Source of the DNA: Vibrio lentus
GTDB lineage: Bacteria > Pseudomonadota > Gammaproteobacteria > Enterobacterales > Vibrionaceae
Direction of reading: 5' to 3'
DNA length: 64,000 nucleotides
Assembly (NCBI RefSeq): GCF_002875945.1
Contig: NZ_MCZK01000158.1
Coordinates: 88,587-152,586, forward strand
Within the stretch, counting starts at the first letter, position 1. Each line of letters begins with the position of its first letter. The notes beneath the pieces were generated by a model, which worked only from the letters and a program-made list of their open reading frames with translations, was not told the origin of the DNA and did not search any database. The translations under genes were made by a program, and so were the position numbers. Below are positions 53,612-61,791 of the stretch, piece after piece.

Positions 53612-55699
53612 ATGGCAGATTTATCGAAATACAGAAACATTGGTATTTTCGCGCACGTTGATGCGGGTAAAACAACTACCACTGAGCGTATCCTTAAGCT
53701 AACTGGTCAGATCCACAAGACTGGTGAAGTACATGATGGCGAATCAACTACTGACTTCATGGAACAGGAAGCTGAGCGCGGAATTACTATCCAATCAGCA
53801 GCTGTAAGCTGTTTCTGGAACGGTCACCGTCTAAACGTTATCGATACTCCTGGACACGTTGACTTCACAGTTGAAGTATACCGTTCTCTTAAAGTACTTG
53901 ATGGCGGTATCGGTGTATTCTGTGGTTCTGGTGGTGTTGAACCACAATCAGAAACTAACTGGCGCTACGCTAACGAATCAGAAGTATCTCGTCTGATCTT
54001 CGTTAACAAACTAGACCGTATGGGTGCAGATTTCTACAACGTTGTTGACCAAGTTAAAAACGTTCTAGGCGCAACTCCTCTAGTTATGGTTCTACCAATC
54101 GGCCGCGAAGATGAATTCGTGGGTGTTGTAGACCTTCTAAGCCGTAAAGCATACGTTTGGGATGACACTGGTCTTCCTGAAAACTACGAAATCCTAGATG
54201 TTCCTGCGGACATGGTAGACGACGTAGAGCAATACCGTGAAGAGCTAATCGAAACTGCTGTAGAGCAAGACGATGACCTAATGGAAGCTTACATGGAAGG
54301 TGAAGAGCCTTCTATCGAAGACATCAAGCGTTGTATCCGTAAAGGTACTCGTGACCTAGCGTTCTTCCCAACTTACTGTGGTTCTGCATTCAAGAACAAG
54401 GGTGTTCAAATCATCCTTGACGCTGTTGTAGATTACCTACCTTCTCCAACTGAAGTTGATCCTCAACCTCTAATGGATGAGAACGGTGAAGAAACTGGTA
54501 AGCACGCTATCGTTTCTACTGAAGAAACGTTTAAAGCTCTTGCATTCAAAATCATGGATGACCGTTTCGGTGCTCTAACTTTCGTTCGTATTTACTCTGG
54601 TAAATTGAACAAAGGCGACACGATTCTTAACTCATTCACAGGTAAAACTGAGCGTGTTGGCCGTATGGTTGAGATGCAAGCTGATGACCGTAACGAACTA
54701 ACTAGCGCACAAGCTGGTGACATCATTGCGATCGTTGGTATGAAGAACGTGCAAACAGGTCACACTCTATGTGATCCTAAAGATCAAGTAACGCTTGAGC
54801 CAATGGTTTTCCCAACTCCAGTAATCTCTATCGCTGTATCTCCAAAAGATAAAGGCGGTTCTGAGAAAATGGGTATCGCGATCGGTAAAATGGTTGCAGA
54901 AGATCCATCTTTCCAAGTTGAAACTGACGAAGAAACTGGCGAAACTATCCTGAAAGGTATGGGTGAGCTTCACCTAGACATCAAGGTAGATATCCTTAAG
55001 CGTACTTACGGCGTTGACCTAACAGTTGGTGCTCCTCAAGTTGCTTACCGTGAAACTATCACTCAAGCAATTGAAGATAGCTACACGCATAAGAAACAGT
55101 CTGGTGGTTCTGGTCAATTCGGTAAGATCGATTACCGTATCAAGCCTGGCGAACCTGGTTCTGGCTTTACGTTCTCTTCAAAAGTTGTTGGCGGTAACGT
55201 ACCTAAAGAATTCTGGCCTGCTGTTGAGAAAGGCTTTGCTGGCATGATGGAAAACGGCGTACTAGCTGGCTTCCCTACGCTAGACGTTGAAGTTGAACTT
55301 TACGATGGTGGTTTCCACGCAGTCGATTCATCTGCAATCGCATTTGAAATCGCAGCGAAAGGTGCATTCCGTCAATCTATGCCTAAAGCTGGCGCGCAAC
55401 TTCTTGAGCCAATCATGAACGTTGACGTATTTACTCCAGAAGATCACGTTGGTGATGTTATCGGTGACCTTAACCGTCGTCGTGGCATGATCAAAGATCA
55501 ACAAGCTGGCGTAACTGGCGTTCGTATTAAAGCTGACGTACCACTTTCAGAAATGTTTGGTTACATCGGTCACCTACGTACAATTACTTCAGGCCGTGGC
55601 CAATTCTCTATGGAATTCGCACAGTACTCTCCATGTCCAATGAACGTGGCAGAAGAAGTAATCGCTAAAGTTAAAGCAGAAAAAGAAGCTGGTAAGTAA
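53612..55699 (+). CDS. fusA2: Elongation factor G, second copy (EF-G2)
   Basis: 695-residue translocase GTPase. G1 AHVDAGKTTTTERIL (about 15-29), G3 DTPGHVDFT, G4 NKLDRMG; domains II-V complete, with SMEFAQYSPCP near the C-terminus. It is not in the rpsL-rpsG-tuf operon but downstream of radA, the place of a second EF-G gene in Vibrio, so I label it fusA2. Codon use is highly biased, suggesting strong expression. Whether it works in elongation or mainly in ribosome recycling cannot be read here. Confidence 0.9.
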   Translation: MADLSKYRNIGIFAHVDAGKTTTTERILKLTGQIHKTGEVHDGESTTDFMEQEAERGITIQSAAVSCFWNGHRLNVIDTPGHVDFTVEVYRSLKVLDGGIGVFCGSGGVEPQSETNWRYANESEVSRLIFVNKLDRMGADFYNVVDQVKNVLGATPLVMVLPIGREDEFVGVVDLLSRKAYVWDDTGLPENYEILDVPADMVDDVEQYREELIETAVEQDDDLMEAYMEGEEPSIEDIKRCIRKGTRDLAFFPTYCGSAFKNKGVQIILDAVVDYLPSPTEVDPQPLMDENGEETGKHAIVSTEETFKALAFKIMDDRFGALTFVRIYSGKLNKGDTILNSFTGKTERVGRMVEMQADDRNELTSAQAGDIIAIVGMKNVQTGHTLCDPKDQVTLEPMVFPTPVISIAVSPKDKGGSEKMGIAIGKMVAEDPSFQVETDEETGETILKGMGELHLDIKVDILKRTYGVDLTVGAPQVAYRETITQAIEDSYTHKKQSGGSGQFGKIDYRIKPGEPGSGFTFSSKVVGGNVPKEFWPAVEKGFAGMMENGVLAGFPTLDVEVELYDGGFHAVDSSAIAFEIAAKGAFRQSMPKAGAQLLEPIMNVDVFTPEDHVGDVIGDLNRRRGMIKDQQAGVTGVRIKADVPLSEMFGYIGHLRTITSGRGQFSMEFAQYSPCPMNVAEEVIAKVKAEKEAGK

Positions 55700-55720
55700 T
55701 TAGCCCTTTTCTAAATTAAC

Positions 55721-55758
55721 TAAAAAAGCCCCGCAAGTGAAAGCTTGCGGGGCTTTTT
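55721..55758 (+). terminator. Terminator of fusA2
   Basis: AAAAAGCCCCGCAAG-TGAA-AGCTTGCGGGGCTTTTT, a strong stem. Downstream, ACGAGAT occurs three times in tandem (about 55775-55797). Confidence 0.93.
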
Positions 55759-55914
55759 GTTTCTTGTAACATACTACGAGATACGAGATACGAGATATGA
55801 TGTGGCCCCTAAAAAGTAGACACAGGGGTTTGATTGATTAGCTCAACATTCATGTGATTAGCCCCGTACTAAGTGAATACGGGACAAATTTAGATAGAGC
55901 TAAAAAGAGAGGGA

Positions 55915-56127
55915 CTAGCGTTTCAAATCAATGTAAATCTGCTCTACTTTGGTACGAGCCCAGTCTGTTTTACGCAAAAACTTTAAGCTAGATTTAATGC
56001 TTGGGTCTTTTTTGAAACAGTTGATGTTCACCATGTAACTCAACTCTTCCCAACCGTAATGTTCAACCAATTCTGTCAGTAGCTTCTGTAGAGTGATACC
56101 GTGAAGTGGATTATTGTCTTGTGTCAT
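55915..56127 (-). CDS. VF530/DUF2132 family small protein
   Basis: 70 residues, starting MTQDNNPLHGITLQKLLTEL and containing NINCFKKDPSIKSSLKFLRKTDWAR. This matches the VF530 family (PF09905), small helical proteins with a DNA-binding-like fold named from Vibrio fischeri. Function unknown. Confidence 0.88.
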   Translation of the reverse strand: MTQDNNPLHGITLQKLLTELVEHYGWEELSYMVNINCFKKDPSIKSSLKFLRKTDWARTKVEQIYIDLKR

Positions 56128-56172
56128 GAGATGTTCTCGCCATTTATTTGAGCTCAGTATATCAGTTTCGCT

Positions 56173-57123
56173 TTATGAATTATCAGACCATTTCAGCTCG
56201 TAATCTGTCTCGATAATAGAAAGCTCTTCTCGACCTTTATTTCCAAACAACTGAACCTGACTTTGCATCCAAGCTTCAAAGCGTTTGATTTTCTCGCGAT
56301 GAAAGTATCCCGCAGGTGCACACAAGAAGTAATTGTATTTGGGCTTAAGTGCGATGTTACCTATCCGTACCAACTTCTTTTCCTGCAAATACCGATAAAC
56401 CAAGCTGTGCTTAACCAGTGCGACACCTTGAACGGATAACGCGCCTTCTAAAACAAAATGCGAACCATCAAATTGCAGTGATGAACGTCCTGCCTTTGCT
56501 CCAACAACATCTAACCATAGATTCCAATCCATATCAGGCCAGCGGTCTTCAATTAGCTCAGCTTTGTGTAGATCGTCGATGTCATAAATACCATGCTTCT
56601 CTTGGTAGATAGGGTGGCAGACAGGGTAAACCACTTCGTCCATTAACCAACGTGATTCAATGTTTGGATAATTACCATGACCATATCGAACGCAGACATC
56701 GACATTAGAGTCTTCAAACGTCACAAGCTTGTTGGTCGGTTCAATCAGCATGGATAGATCTGGGTGACGATCGCGAAAGTCACCAATTCTAGGTACCAAC
56801 CAGTGTTGGGCAAATGATGGCACGGTCGAAATAGACAATTGAGTAGGGTTTGGGTCTTGGTTAATTCGCCTTACACCATCTTGAATGTGGGCAAAGCCTT
56901 TCTTAGCTTGCAGGTAAAGCACTTCACCTTCATGAGTGAGTACTATTTTTCGGTGCTGACGAATAAACAAGTCTGCACCTAACCACTCTTCAAGTTGGCG
57001 AATTTGTTGGCTGACGGCAGCCGCCGTGACAAATAGCTTTTCTGCTGCGAGCTTAAAACTGCCAGTTTCAGCTGCAGTATAAAAATAGTAGATCCCTTGG
57101 AATGGTGGGGTGCGTTCTCTCAC
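56173..57123 (-). CDS. LysR-family regulator, GcvA-like (first copy)
   Basis: 316 residues: N-terminal HTH (SFKLAAEKLFVTAAAVSQQIRQLEEWLG) and a GcvA-type effector domain. I chose GTG 57123 because AAGGA lies about eight bases upstream and it gives the family-like RERTPPFQGIYYFY; the open frame continues 30 codons further without support. Divergent from a DUF1127 gene with about 100 bases between them, which suggests control of that gene. Confidence 0.85.
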   Translation of the reverse strand: MRERTPPFQGIYYFYTAAETGSFKLAAEKLFVTAAAVSQQIRQLEEWLGADLFIRQHRKIVLTHEGEVLYLQAKKGFAHIQDGVRRINQDPNPTQLSISTVPSFAQHWLVPRIGDFRDRHPDLSMLIEPTNKLVTFEDSNVDVCVRYGHGNYPNIESRWLMDEVVYPVCHPIYQEKHGIYDIDDLHKAELIEDRWPDMDWNLWLDVVGAKAGRSSLQFDGSHFVLEGALSVQGVALVKHSLVYRYLQEKKLVRIGNIALKPKYNYFLCAPAGYFHREKIKRFEAWMQSQVQLFGNKGREELSIIETDYELKWSDNS

Positions 57124-57226
57124 ATTAGTTTTCCTTAACTGAATGCCAGTGTCTATCGTTTGTCGTAAGTACGTTGTTGGTCGATTATTGACCATAACAA
57201 AGCAGATAATCAATAGGAGAAAGGTT

Positions 57227-57433
57227 ATGAATACAATAACTTCGGGAACAAATAGTCATCAAGCATTCTTTTCATCACTGTCAGTTAAGAAATTCTATTC
57301 TAAATTTAGACTGTATCTTCAGAAGCGTAGAACGAGAAAGCACCTAGCTGAACTGTCAGATCATTTGCTTGAAGATGTTGGTATTACCCGAGGCCAGGCT
57401 AATGAAGAGGTGAGAAAAGCATTTTGGGAGTGA
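57227..57433 (+). CDS. DUF1127 small protein
   Basis: 68 residues ending in the DUF1127 (PF06568) motif: RRTRKHLAELSDHLLEDVGITRGQANEEVRKAFW. These short Arg-rich proteins have been linked to RNA interactions and to phosphate or carbon metabolism in alphaproteobacteria. AGGAGAAAGG precedes the ATG. An inverted repeat CGTAACTC/GAGTTACG (57448-57477) follows, between it and the next LysR gene. Confidence 0.88.
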   Translation: MNTITSGTNSHQAFFSSLSVKKFYSKFRLYLQKRRTRKHLAELSDHLLEDVGITRGQANEEVRKAFWE

Positions 57434-57489
57434 TTCAGATGATCAGACGTAACTCTTTCTTCTTAGGAGGAGTTACGCCAAAACCAATG

Positions 57490-58395
57490 CTAGATCTTTG
57501 AGATATCAGAAACTTCTTCATGCAGCCATTCAGTAAACGCCGCAATACGCTCTTTTCTCGGTGAGCTAGGATCAAAACATAAGTTAACTTGAACGCCAGG
57601 TGTCATCCCAATATTAAACGGTTTAACAAGCAGGCCGCGTTCTATAAAGTCTCCAGCTAAGCTATCTGTTGCCAGGCAAACCCCATGGCCCGCCATCACT
57701 GTCGTTAACCCCATATCAAAGGTTCCCACCTCCATCCATTGAACTGCGGTGTCTTGCATTGGAATGTTCGCTTGTCTGAACCATTCCTCCCAAGGGAAAA
57801 GGCCACCCTCAAATTGAATCAACCAACACTTTAGTAGTTGTTCTGGTGATGTGAATTTCAAAGAACTGGCGAGCTCGGGTGAGCAAAAGGGATATAGAGG
57901 TTCATTGAACAGTACTTCAAGTGCTAAACCTTGTTCAACACACAGATCTTCCCCTTGTCGAATCGCGACATCAATTTCACCATGTTTTAGATTTGGTGTG
58001 TCACACCCTGTGAGGATCTTGATTGGAATCTCAGGGTGCTTGACTGAGAATTTCCAAAGCCTCGGCAGCAACCAACGCGATGCAAAAGAGGGAGGACTTC
58101 GAACAACGATAACGCCTTGCAAGGGTTCAGACTGGATCTTATTCAATCCGACAACAAGCTCTTTAAATCCATCTGACACATGTTGGAAGAGAGTCCGCCC
58201 CTCTTGAGTTAATGCCATTTCACGCCCTTTCCTAATGAACAGCTTGCACTCTAGTTGTTCCTCTAACTGACGGATCTTTTGGCTGACAGCAGCTTGGCTA
58301 ACAAAGAGCTCTTCTGCTGCCTTGCTGTAGCTACTCAAGCGAGCTGCGACTTCGAAGTAACGAAGTCCGGAAAGGTGGCGTAGTCTATTATCCAT
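57490..58395 (-). CDS. LysR-family regulator, GcvA-like (second copy)
   Basis: 301 residues: HTH SSYSKAAEELFVSQAAVSQKIRQLEEQL near the start, then a GcvA-type effector domain (SPPSFASRWLLPRLWKF, GLTTVMAGHGVCLA). Clearly paralogous to the regulator at 56.2-57.1 kb. It is divergent from another small DUF1127-like gene, repeating the same layout. Confidence 0.88.
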   Translation of the reverse strand: MDNRLRHLSGLRYFEVAARLSSYSKAAEELFVSQAAVSQKIRQLEEQLECKLFIRKGREMALTQEGRTLFQHVSDGFKELVVGLNKIQSEPLQGVIVVRSPPSFASRWLLPRLWKFSVKHPEIPIKILTGCDTPNLKHGEIDVAIRQGEDLCVEQGLALEVLFNEPLYPFCSPELASSLKFTSPEQLLKCWLIQFEGGLFPWEEWFRQANIPMQDTAVQWMEVGTFDMGLTTVMAGHGVCLATDSLAGDFIERGLLVKPFNIGMTPGVQVNLCFDPSSPRKERIAAFTEWLHEEVSDISKI

Positions 58396-58494
58396 AACGT
58401 CTTCTTATAGTTCTTGTTAGAAATGGTTGTTCGCTTATCGAACCGGTTGTTTTCATAATAACGACAGAACGATGGCAAATACAAGAGAGTAATT

Positions 58495-58686
58495 ATGGAA
58501 GTATTAATCAGTTGGACGAGATTTTATGGTGCTAAGTTATTTAAAAATAAGAAGATAAAAGTAGGTAAAGTTAAGGCGAAACAGAATAAGGTTTTATGTG
58601 CGGAACAGCTGAGTCGTCGAGTGAAAGAAGATATAGGGTTAGAATATGAAAACAACGATGCAACTGATTATACTAAATATTTATAA
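58495..58686 (+). CDS. DUF1127-like small protein, diverged
   Basis: 63 residues, very basic in the middle (KNKKIKVGKVKAKQNK) with AEQLSRRVKEDIGLEYEN at a position that matches the ELSDHLLEDVGI core of the preceding DUF1127 protein. AGAGAG lies before the ATG. The tail differs. Family membership is by eye. Confidence 0.6.
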   Translation: MEVLISWTRFYGAKLFKNKKIKVGKVKAKQNKVLCAEQLSRRVKEDIGLEYENNDATDYTKYL

Positions 58687-59211
58687 TCATGACTTATATA
58701 TCCATTAGCGTGAAGGCTAGTCTCGCTGGTTCTATCTCGGCCACAATATTCATTTGTACTCGCTTAATCCAGCCTGACTTTACCCATTAATCATCGAGTA
58801 CTTATAAAATCCTATTCCTACTAAACTAAATGCTTAGTTTTTAATTTACGTTGTCTTATTTTTGAGACTGAAACTCTGATTTATATAGAAACAAGCATCG
58901 TAATGTTTTTTTTCTTTCTTTGTCTAATGGATATAAAACAGACAGTTATTTTGGGGGTTAATAAATGAAAATTAAATTACTATGTATTATTAGACCCTTT
59001 AATTTTATATAAGCAATTGAATTAAATTAAATTAAATAAAAAACAGTTTGAATCCATCTCCGTATTAATAGTGTTGAAATTGATTTATTGAATGGCGCTT
59101 GTGTAACTCATTTGTCAGTTCTATATATGTAGTGTTCAGTTTTTCTATATCTCCTGAGGTTTTCTATTGGGCTAGATAAGGTGAATGGAAAGACGAGAGG
59201 GTGGGGGCTGT
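58687..59211. other. AT-rich intergenic region before the tad genes
   Basis: About 525 bases with no convincing gene; 58840-59050 is very AT-rich, with a GAATTAAATTAAATTAAAT short tandem near 59019-59037. It probably contains the promoter of tadE-F-G. I see no clear -35/-10 pair. Confidence 0.4.
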
Positions 59212-59706
59212 ATGAAATCTATTTTAAGAGTTTTGGAGCGTAGCCGTTTCCGAAGCAGTTTAAAATCAAAAATGAAAGGCATCGCTATTATCGAGTTTAC
59301 GGTTGTGGTGAGCCTGTTTTTTGCGCTTTTCTTAACGGTTGTCGATCTTGGTATTTATGGGTTTGTTAAATTGACCATGCAACACTCAGCAAGAGAGGGC
59401 GCAAGATATGCCATCACAGGTCGTTCTGATCTGGATCCTGATGCGTCGAGTGACCGCGAAGCAGCAATATTAGAAAAAATTTCTCAATCCTCGAGCGGTT
59501 TGCTCGACAAAGTGATGGATGTCCAAAACATACGTGTTGAAGATGTCTATGGCAACGCAGTCACTGGCTTTGGTGGCTCAGGAGACATTATTTCTATTCA
59601 TCTTGATTGCGAGTGGCCATCTGTAAATCCTTATATGTATGTTTTGCTTGATGACGGGAAGTTTAAATTTACCGTTAGCGCGGCAATGAAAAACGAAGCT
59701 TTTTAA
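59212..59706 (+). CDS. TadE-like pseudopilin
   Basis: 164 residues with a class III pseudopilin-like N-terminus: basic leader, then GIAIIEFTVVVSLFFALFLTVVDLGIYG with the conserved Glu of the TadE motif (IEF) and a single TM helix, and a periplasmic domain beginning with the family's QHSAREGARYA. ATG 59212 has G-rich sequence upstream; ATG 59185 is an alternative. First of three tightly spaced genes (11-base gaps). Confidence 0.85.
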   Translation: MKSILRVLERSRFRSSLKSKMKGIAIIEFTVVVSLFFALFLTVVDLGIYGFVKLTMQHSAREGARYAITGRSDLDPDASSDREAAILEKISQSSSGLLDKVMDVQNIRVEDVYGNAVTGFGGSGDIISIHLDCEWPSVNPYMYVLLDDGKFKFTVSAAMKNEAF

Positions 59707-59717
59707 GGAGGGACAGG

Positions 59718-60275
59718 ATGTTTCCTTTACAGATAAAGAAAGCCGCAGAGAAAGGGTTTGCAGCAATCGAAATGACGTTAATAGCACCATTGTTTATGTT
59801 GCTTATTGTTGCGGCTGTCGATATCACGCACCTCATTCAAGCCAACCACATCATTATTAGTATCAGCCGAGAAGGTGGAAACATTATTTCTCGGAGTAAT
59901 ACAGATACCCCGCAAGAAGTGATGGACATCATCGCCACGACATCGGGAACATTGGATTTGACGCAAGACGGGGTCATTTACATTACCGAGGTTGTTGGGC
60001 AAGAAGATGCTTCTCCCTACATTAAAAGCCAATACCGATGGAACCAACACGGGCTAAGTAAAAATAGTGCTATTTGGTCGAGCTGCAGTAATTGGGCAAA
60101 TGATGGAGAGTGTTCTGATGTGGATGCAGATGATCCTCCACTCATTAACAATTTAGCCGTTGCGCTTGATGATGGGGAGATCGTGTACAGCGTAGAAGTA
60201 TTCTATGACTATTCGCCGATTTTTAGTCGAGTATTCGATGAGGAATATATTCTGAGCGACACAACATATATGTAA
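59718..60275 (+). CDS. TadF-like pseudopilin
   Basis: 185 residues: short basic leader, then GFAAIEMTLIAPLFMLLIVAAVDITHL (TadE/TadF-type helix with Glu after the cleavage Gly-Phe) and a periplasmic domain with a Cys pair (SSCSNWANDGECSD). AAGGAGGG precedes the ATG. Second gene of the trio. Confidence 0.82.
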   Translation: MFPLQIKKAAEKGFAAIEMTLIAPLFMLLIVAAVDITHLIQANHIIISISREGGNIISRSNTDTPQEVMDIIATTSGTLDLTQDGVIYITEVVGQEDASPYIKSQYRWNQHGLSKNSAIWSSCSNWANDGECSDVDADDPPLINNLAVALDDGEIVYSVEVFYDYSPIFSRVFDEEYILSDTTYM

Positions 60276-60286
60276 GGGAGGTTAAA

Positions 60287-61669
60287 ATGGATAAGGGAAC
60301 CCCAATCAAATATCGTTACAGTCGTGGGTTAGTGGCTTTGATGTCAGTCATCGCACTGCCTTTTATTCTGTTAGTTGTCGGGCTTTCTGTTGATGCTGGA
60401 CGTGCTTATATCGTTAAATCAAAACTATTTGCAGCAGTCGATGCTGCCAGTATTGCCGCTGCTAGAGCGGTTGCTAATGGCGAAGATGCAGGGCGTGCCG
60501 CTGCTCAAAAATATTTTACAGCAAATATCCCAGCCGATTTTTATTCAGCAACACCTAGCTTGGGCGCAGTCAATTTCTCCTATGATTCATTCGGTAATAT
60601 CTCGATTGATATTTCAGCTACGGCGCAAGTGCCGACAATCTTTTTACCTTTAATAGGGTTAGACACATTTAACCCTGGCGTGTCAGCACAATCTATTCGT
60701 CGCCCTGTCGATTTAGTGTTAGTGATTGATAACACAACTTCCTTGAGGCTTGGCAGCATTGGTGATGTGACTCAAGACGTTATTGATCGGTCTAAGTCAT
60801 TCGTTGAAAATTTCCATGAAGGGTTTGACCGAGTTTCATTGGTTAAATTTGCTTTCGGAGCTGAGGTTCCAGTGGGGTTTAATGCAACTCGTGGCCATAG
60901 CCGAAGTACTATCAAATCTGAAATAGACAGCTTTAATTTTGGTAGTACGTCTAATGCACAATATACCAATGCATCAGAGGGGATCTATCGAGCTTTAAAT
61001 GAGCTTAGAACGGTTACCGATCCCGCTAACTTGAAAGTGATCGTGTTCTTCACAGATGGAGCGCCAAATACCTTTGCGACAACGTTTGATTTTGAGGACG
61101 GTGATTCGCATACGGGAGCTATTCGATCGAGTGACGGCAGCAGTGGTACGCCCCGAGGGCTTTGGAGGCATGACTCGATTGCAACGACGTTAAGTGGAGG
61201 TTATGAGGGGCGCGATATTGATGACCATATTAGTGAGATGCCCGACTACTATACCACTCATGATTCAAGCGCAACCGAGTTTAACATTTTAAATCCGACA
61301 CATTCAGTACGGCCAGTGTCACAGTATGATCCTGATAGTCATTCTGCTGGTGACTTGTATACACGGGTGAATAGAGTTGCTCGTAACTTGGTGGAAGACA
61401 TTGCTGAGGCTGCAAGAGGAGAAGATATTTACGTCTTTACCTTGGGATTAGGTTCATCATTAACATCGGCAACCGGACCTGATAGTGAGTTTGGAGAAGA
61501 CTTACTGTTACGAATGGCAAATTCTAGTGCGCTTTTGGATGATCCAGACTTAAGTGCAGATTATGACCCTGCCCAACTAGAAGGTGTGTATTGCCATGCA
61601 ATCGATGAGGAAGCATTAGGCCCTTGCTTCGACGAGATGTTGGATGTGATTATCCGTTTAACTTTGTAA
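60287..61669 (+). CDS. TadG-like protein with von Willebrand A domain
   Basis: 460 residues: N-terminal TM helix (LVALMSVIALPFILLVVGLSVDAGRAYIVKSKL), TadG-type region (AAVDAASIAAARAVANGE), then a vWA domain from about residue 140 with MIDAS-like VIDNTTSLRL and FFTDGAPNTF. Two C-terminal cysteines (VYCHAIDEEALGPCFDE) may form a disulfide. GGGAGG precedes the ATG. The Tad export ATPase, secretin and Flp pilin genes are not in this window. Confidence 0.85.
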   Translation: MDKGTPIKYRYSRGLVALMSVIALPFILLVVGLSVDAGRAYIVKSKLFAAVDAASIAAARAVANGEDAGRAAAQKYFTANIPADFYSATPSLGAVNFSYDSFGNISIDISATAQVPTIFLPLIGLDTFNPGVSAQSIRRPVDLVLVIDNTTSLRLGSIGDVTQDVIDRSKSFVENFHEGFDRVSLVKFAFGAEVPVGFNATRGHSRSTIKSEIDSFNFGSTSNAQYTNASEGIYRALNELRTVTDPANLKVIVFFTDGAPNTFATTFDFEDGDSHTGAIRSSDGSSGTPRGLWRHDSIATTLSGGYEGRDIDDHISEMPDYYTTHDSSATEFNILNPTHSVRPVSQYDPDSHSAGDLYTRVNRVARNLVEDIAEAARGEDIYVFTLGLGSSLTSATGPDSEFGEDLLLRMANSSALLDDPDLSADYDPAQLEGVYCHAIDEEALGPCFDEMLDVIIRLTL

Positions 61670-61740
61670 CGTCTTTCTGGTTTAGCAGTTTTACATATTG
61701 ATAGATTAAAGGGATCTCAATCGAGAGATTAGAAAAATAA

Positions 61741-61766
61741 AAGAGGGAGCTTTTCGCTCCCTCTCA
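61741..61766 (-). terminator. Terminator of the acyl-CoA synthetase gene (minus strand)
   Basis: GAGGGAGC-TTTTC-GCTCCCTC; on the minus strand the stem is followed by TTTTATTTTT, 26 bases after the stop. On the plus strand it lies after tadG but lacks a T run. Confidence 0.8.
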
Positions 61767-61791
61767 ATGCTATGTGTATTTTTGTCGTTGG

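Noticed and set aside
55771..55799. ACGAGAT tandem triplet after fusA2 considered as a CRISPR or regulatory array
   Set aside because: Only three 8-9 base units with no spacers; probably simple sequence slippage.
58964..59011. A 15-codon ATG frame in the region before the tad genes
   Set aside because: Very AT-rich, without a convincing RBS or conservation evidence; not distinguishable from chance.
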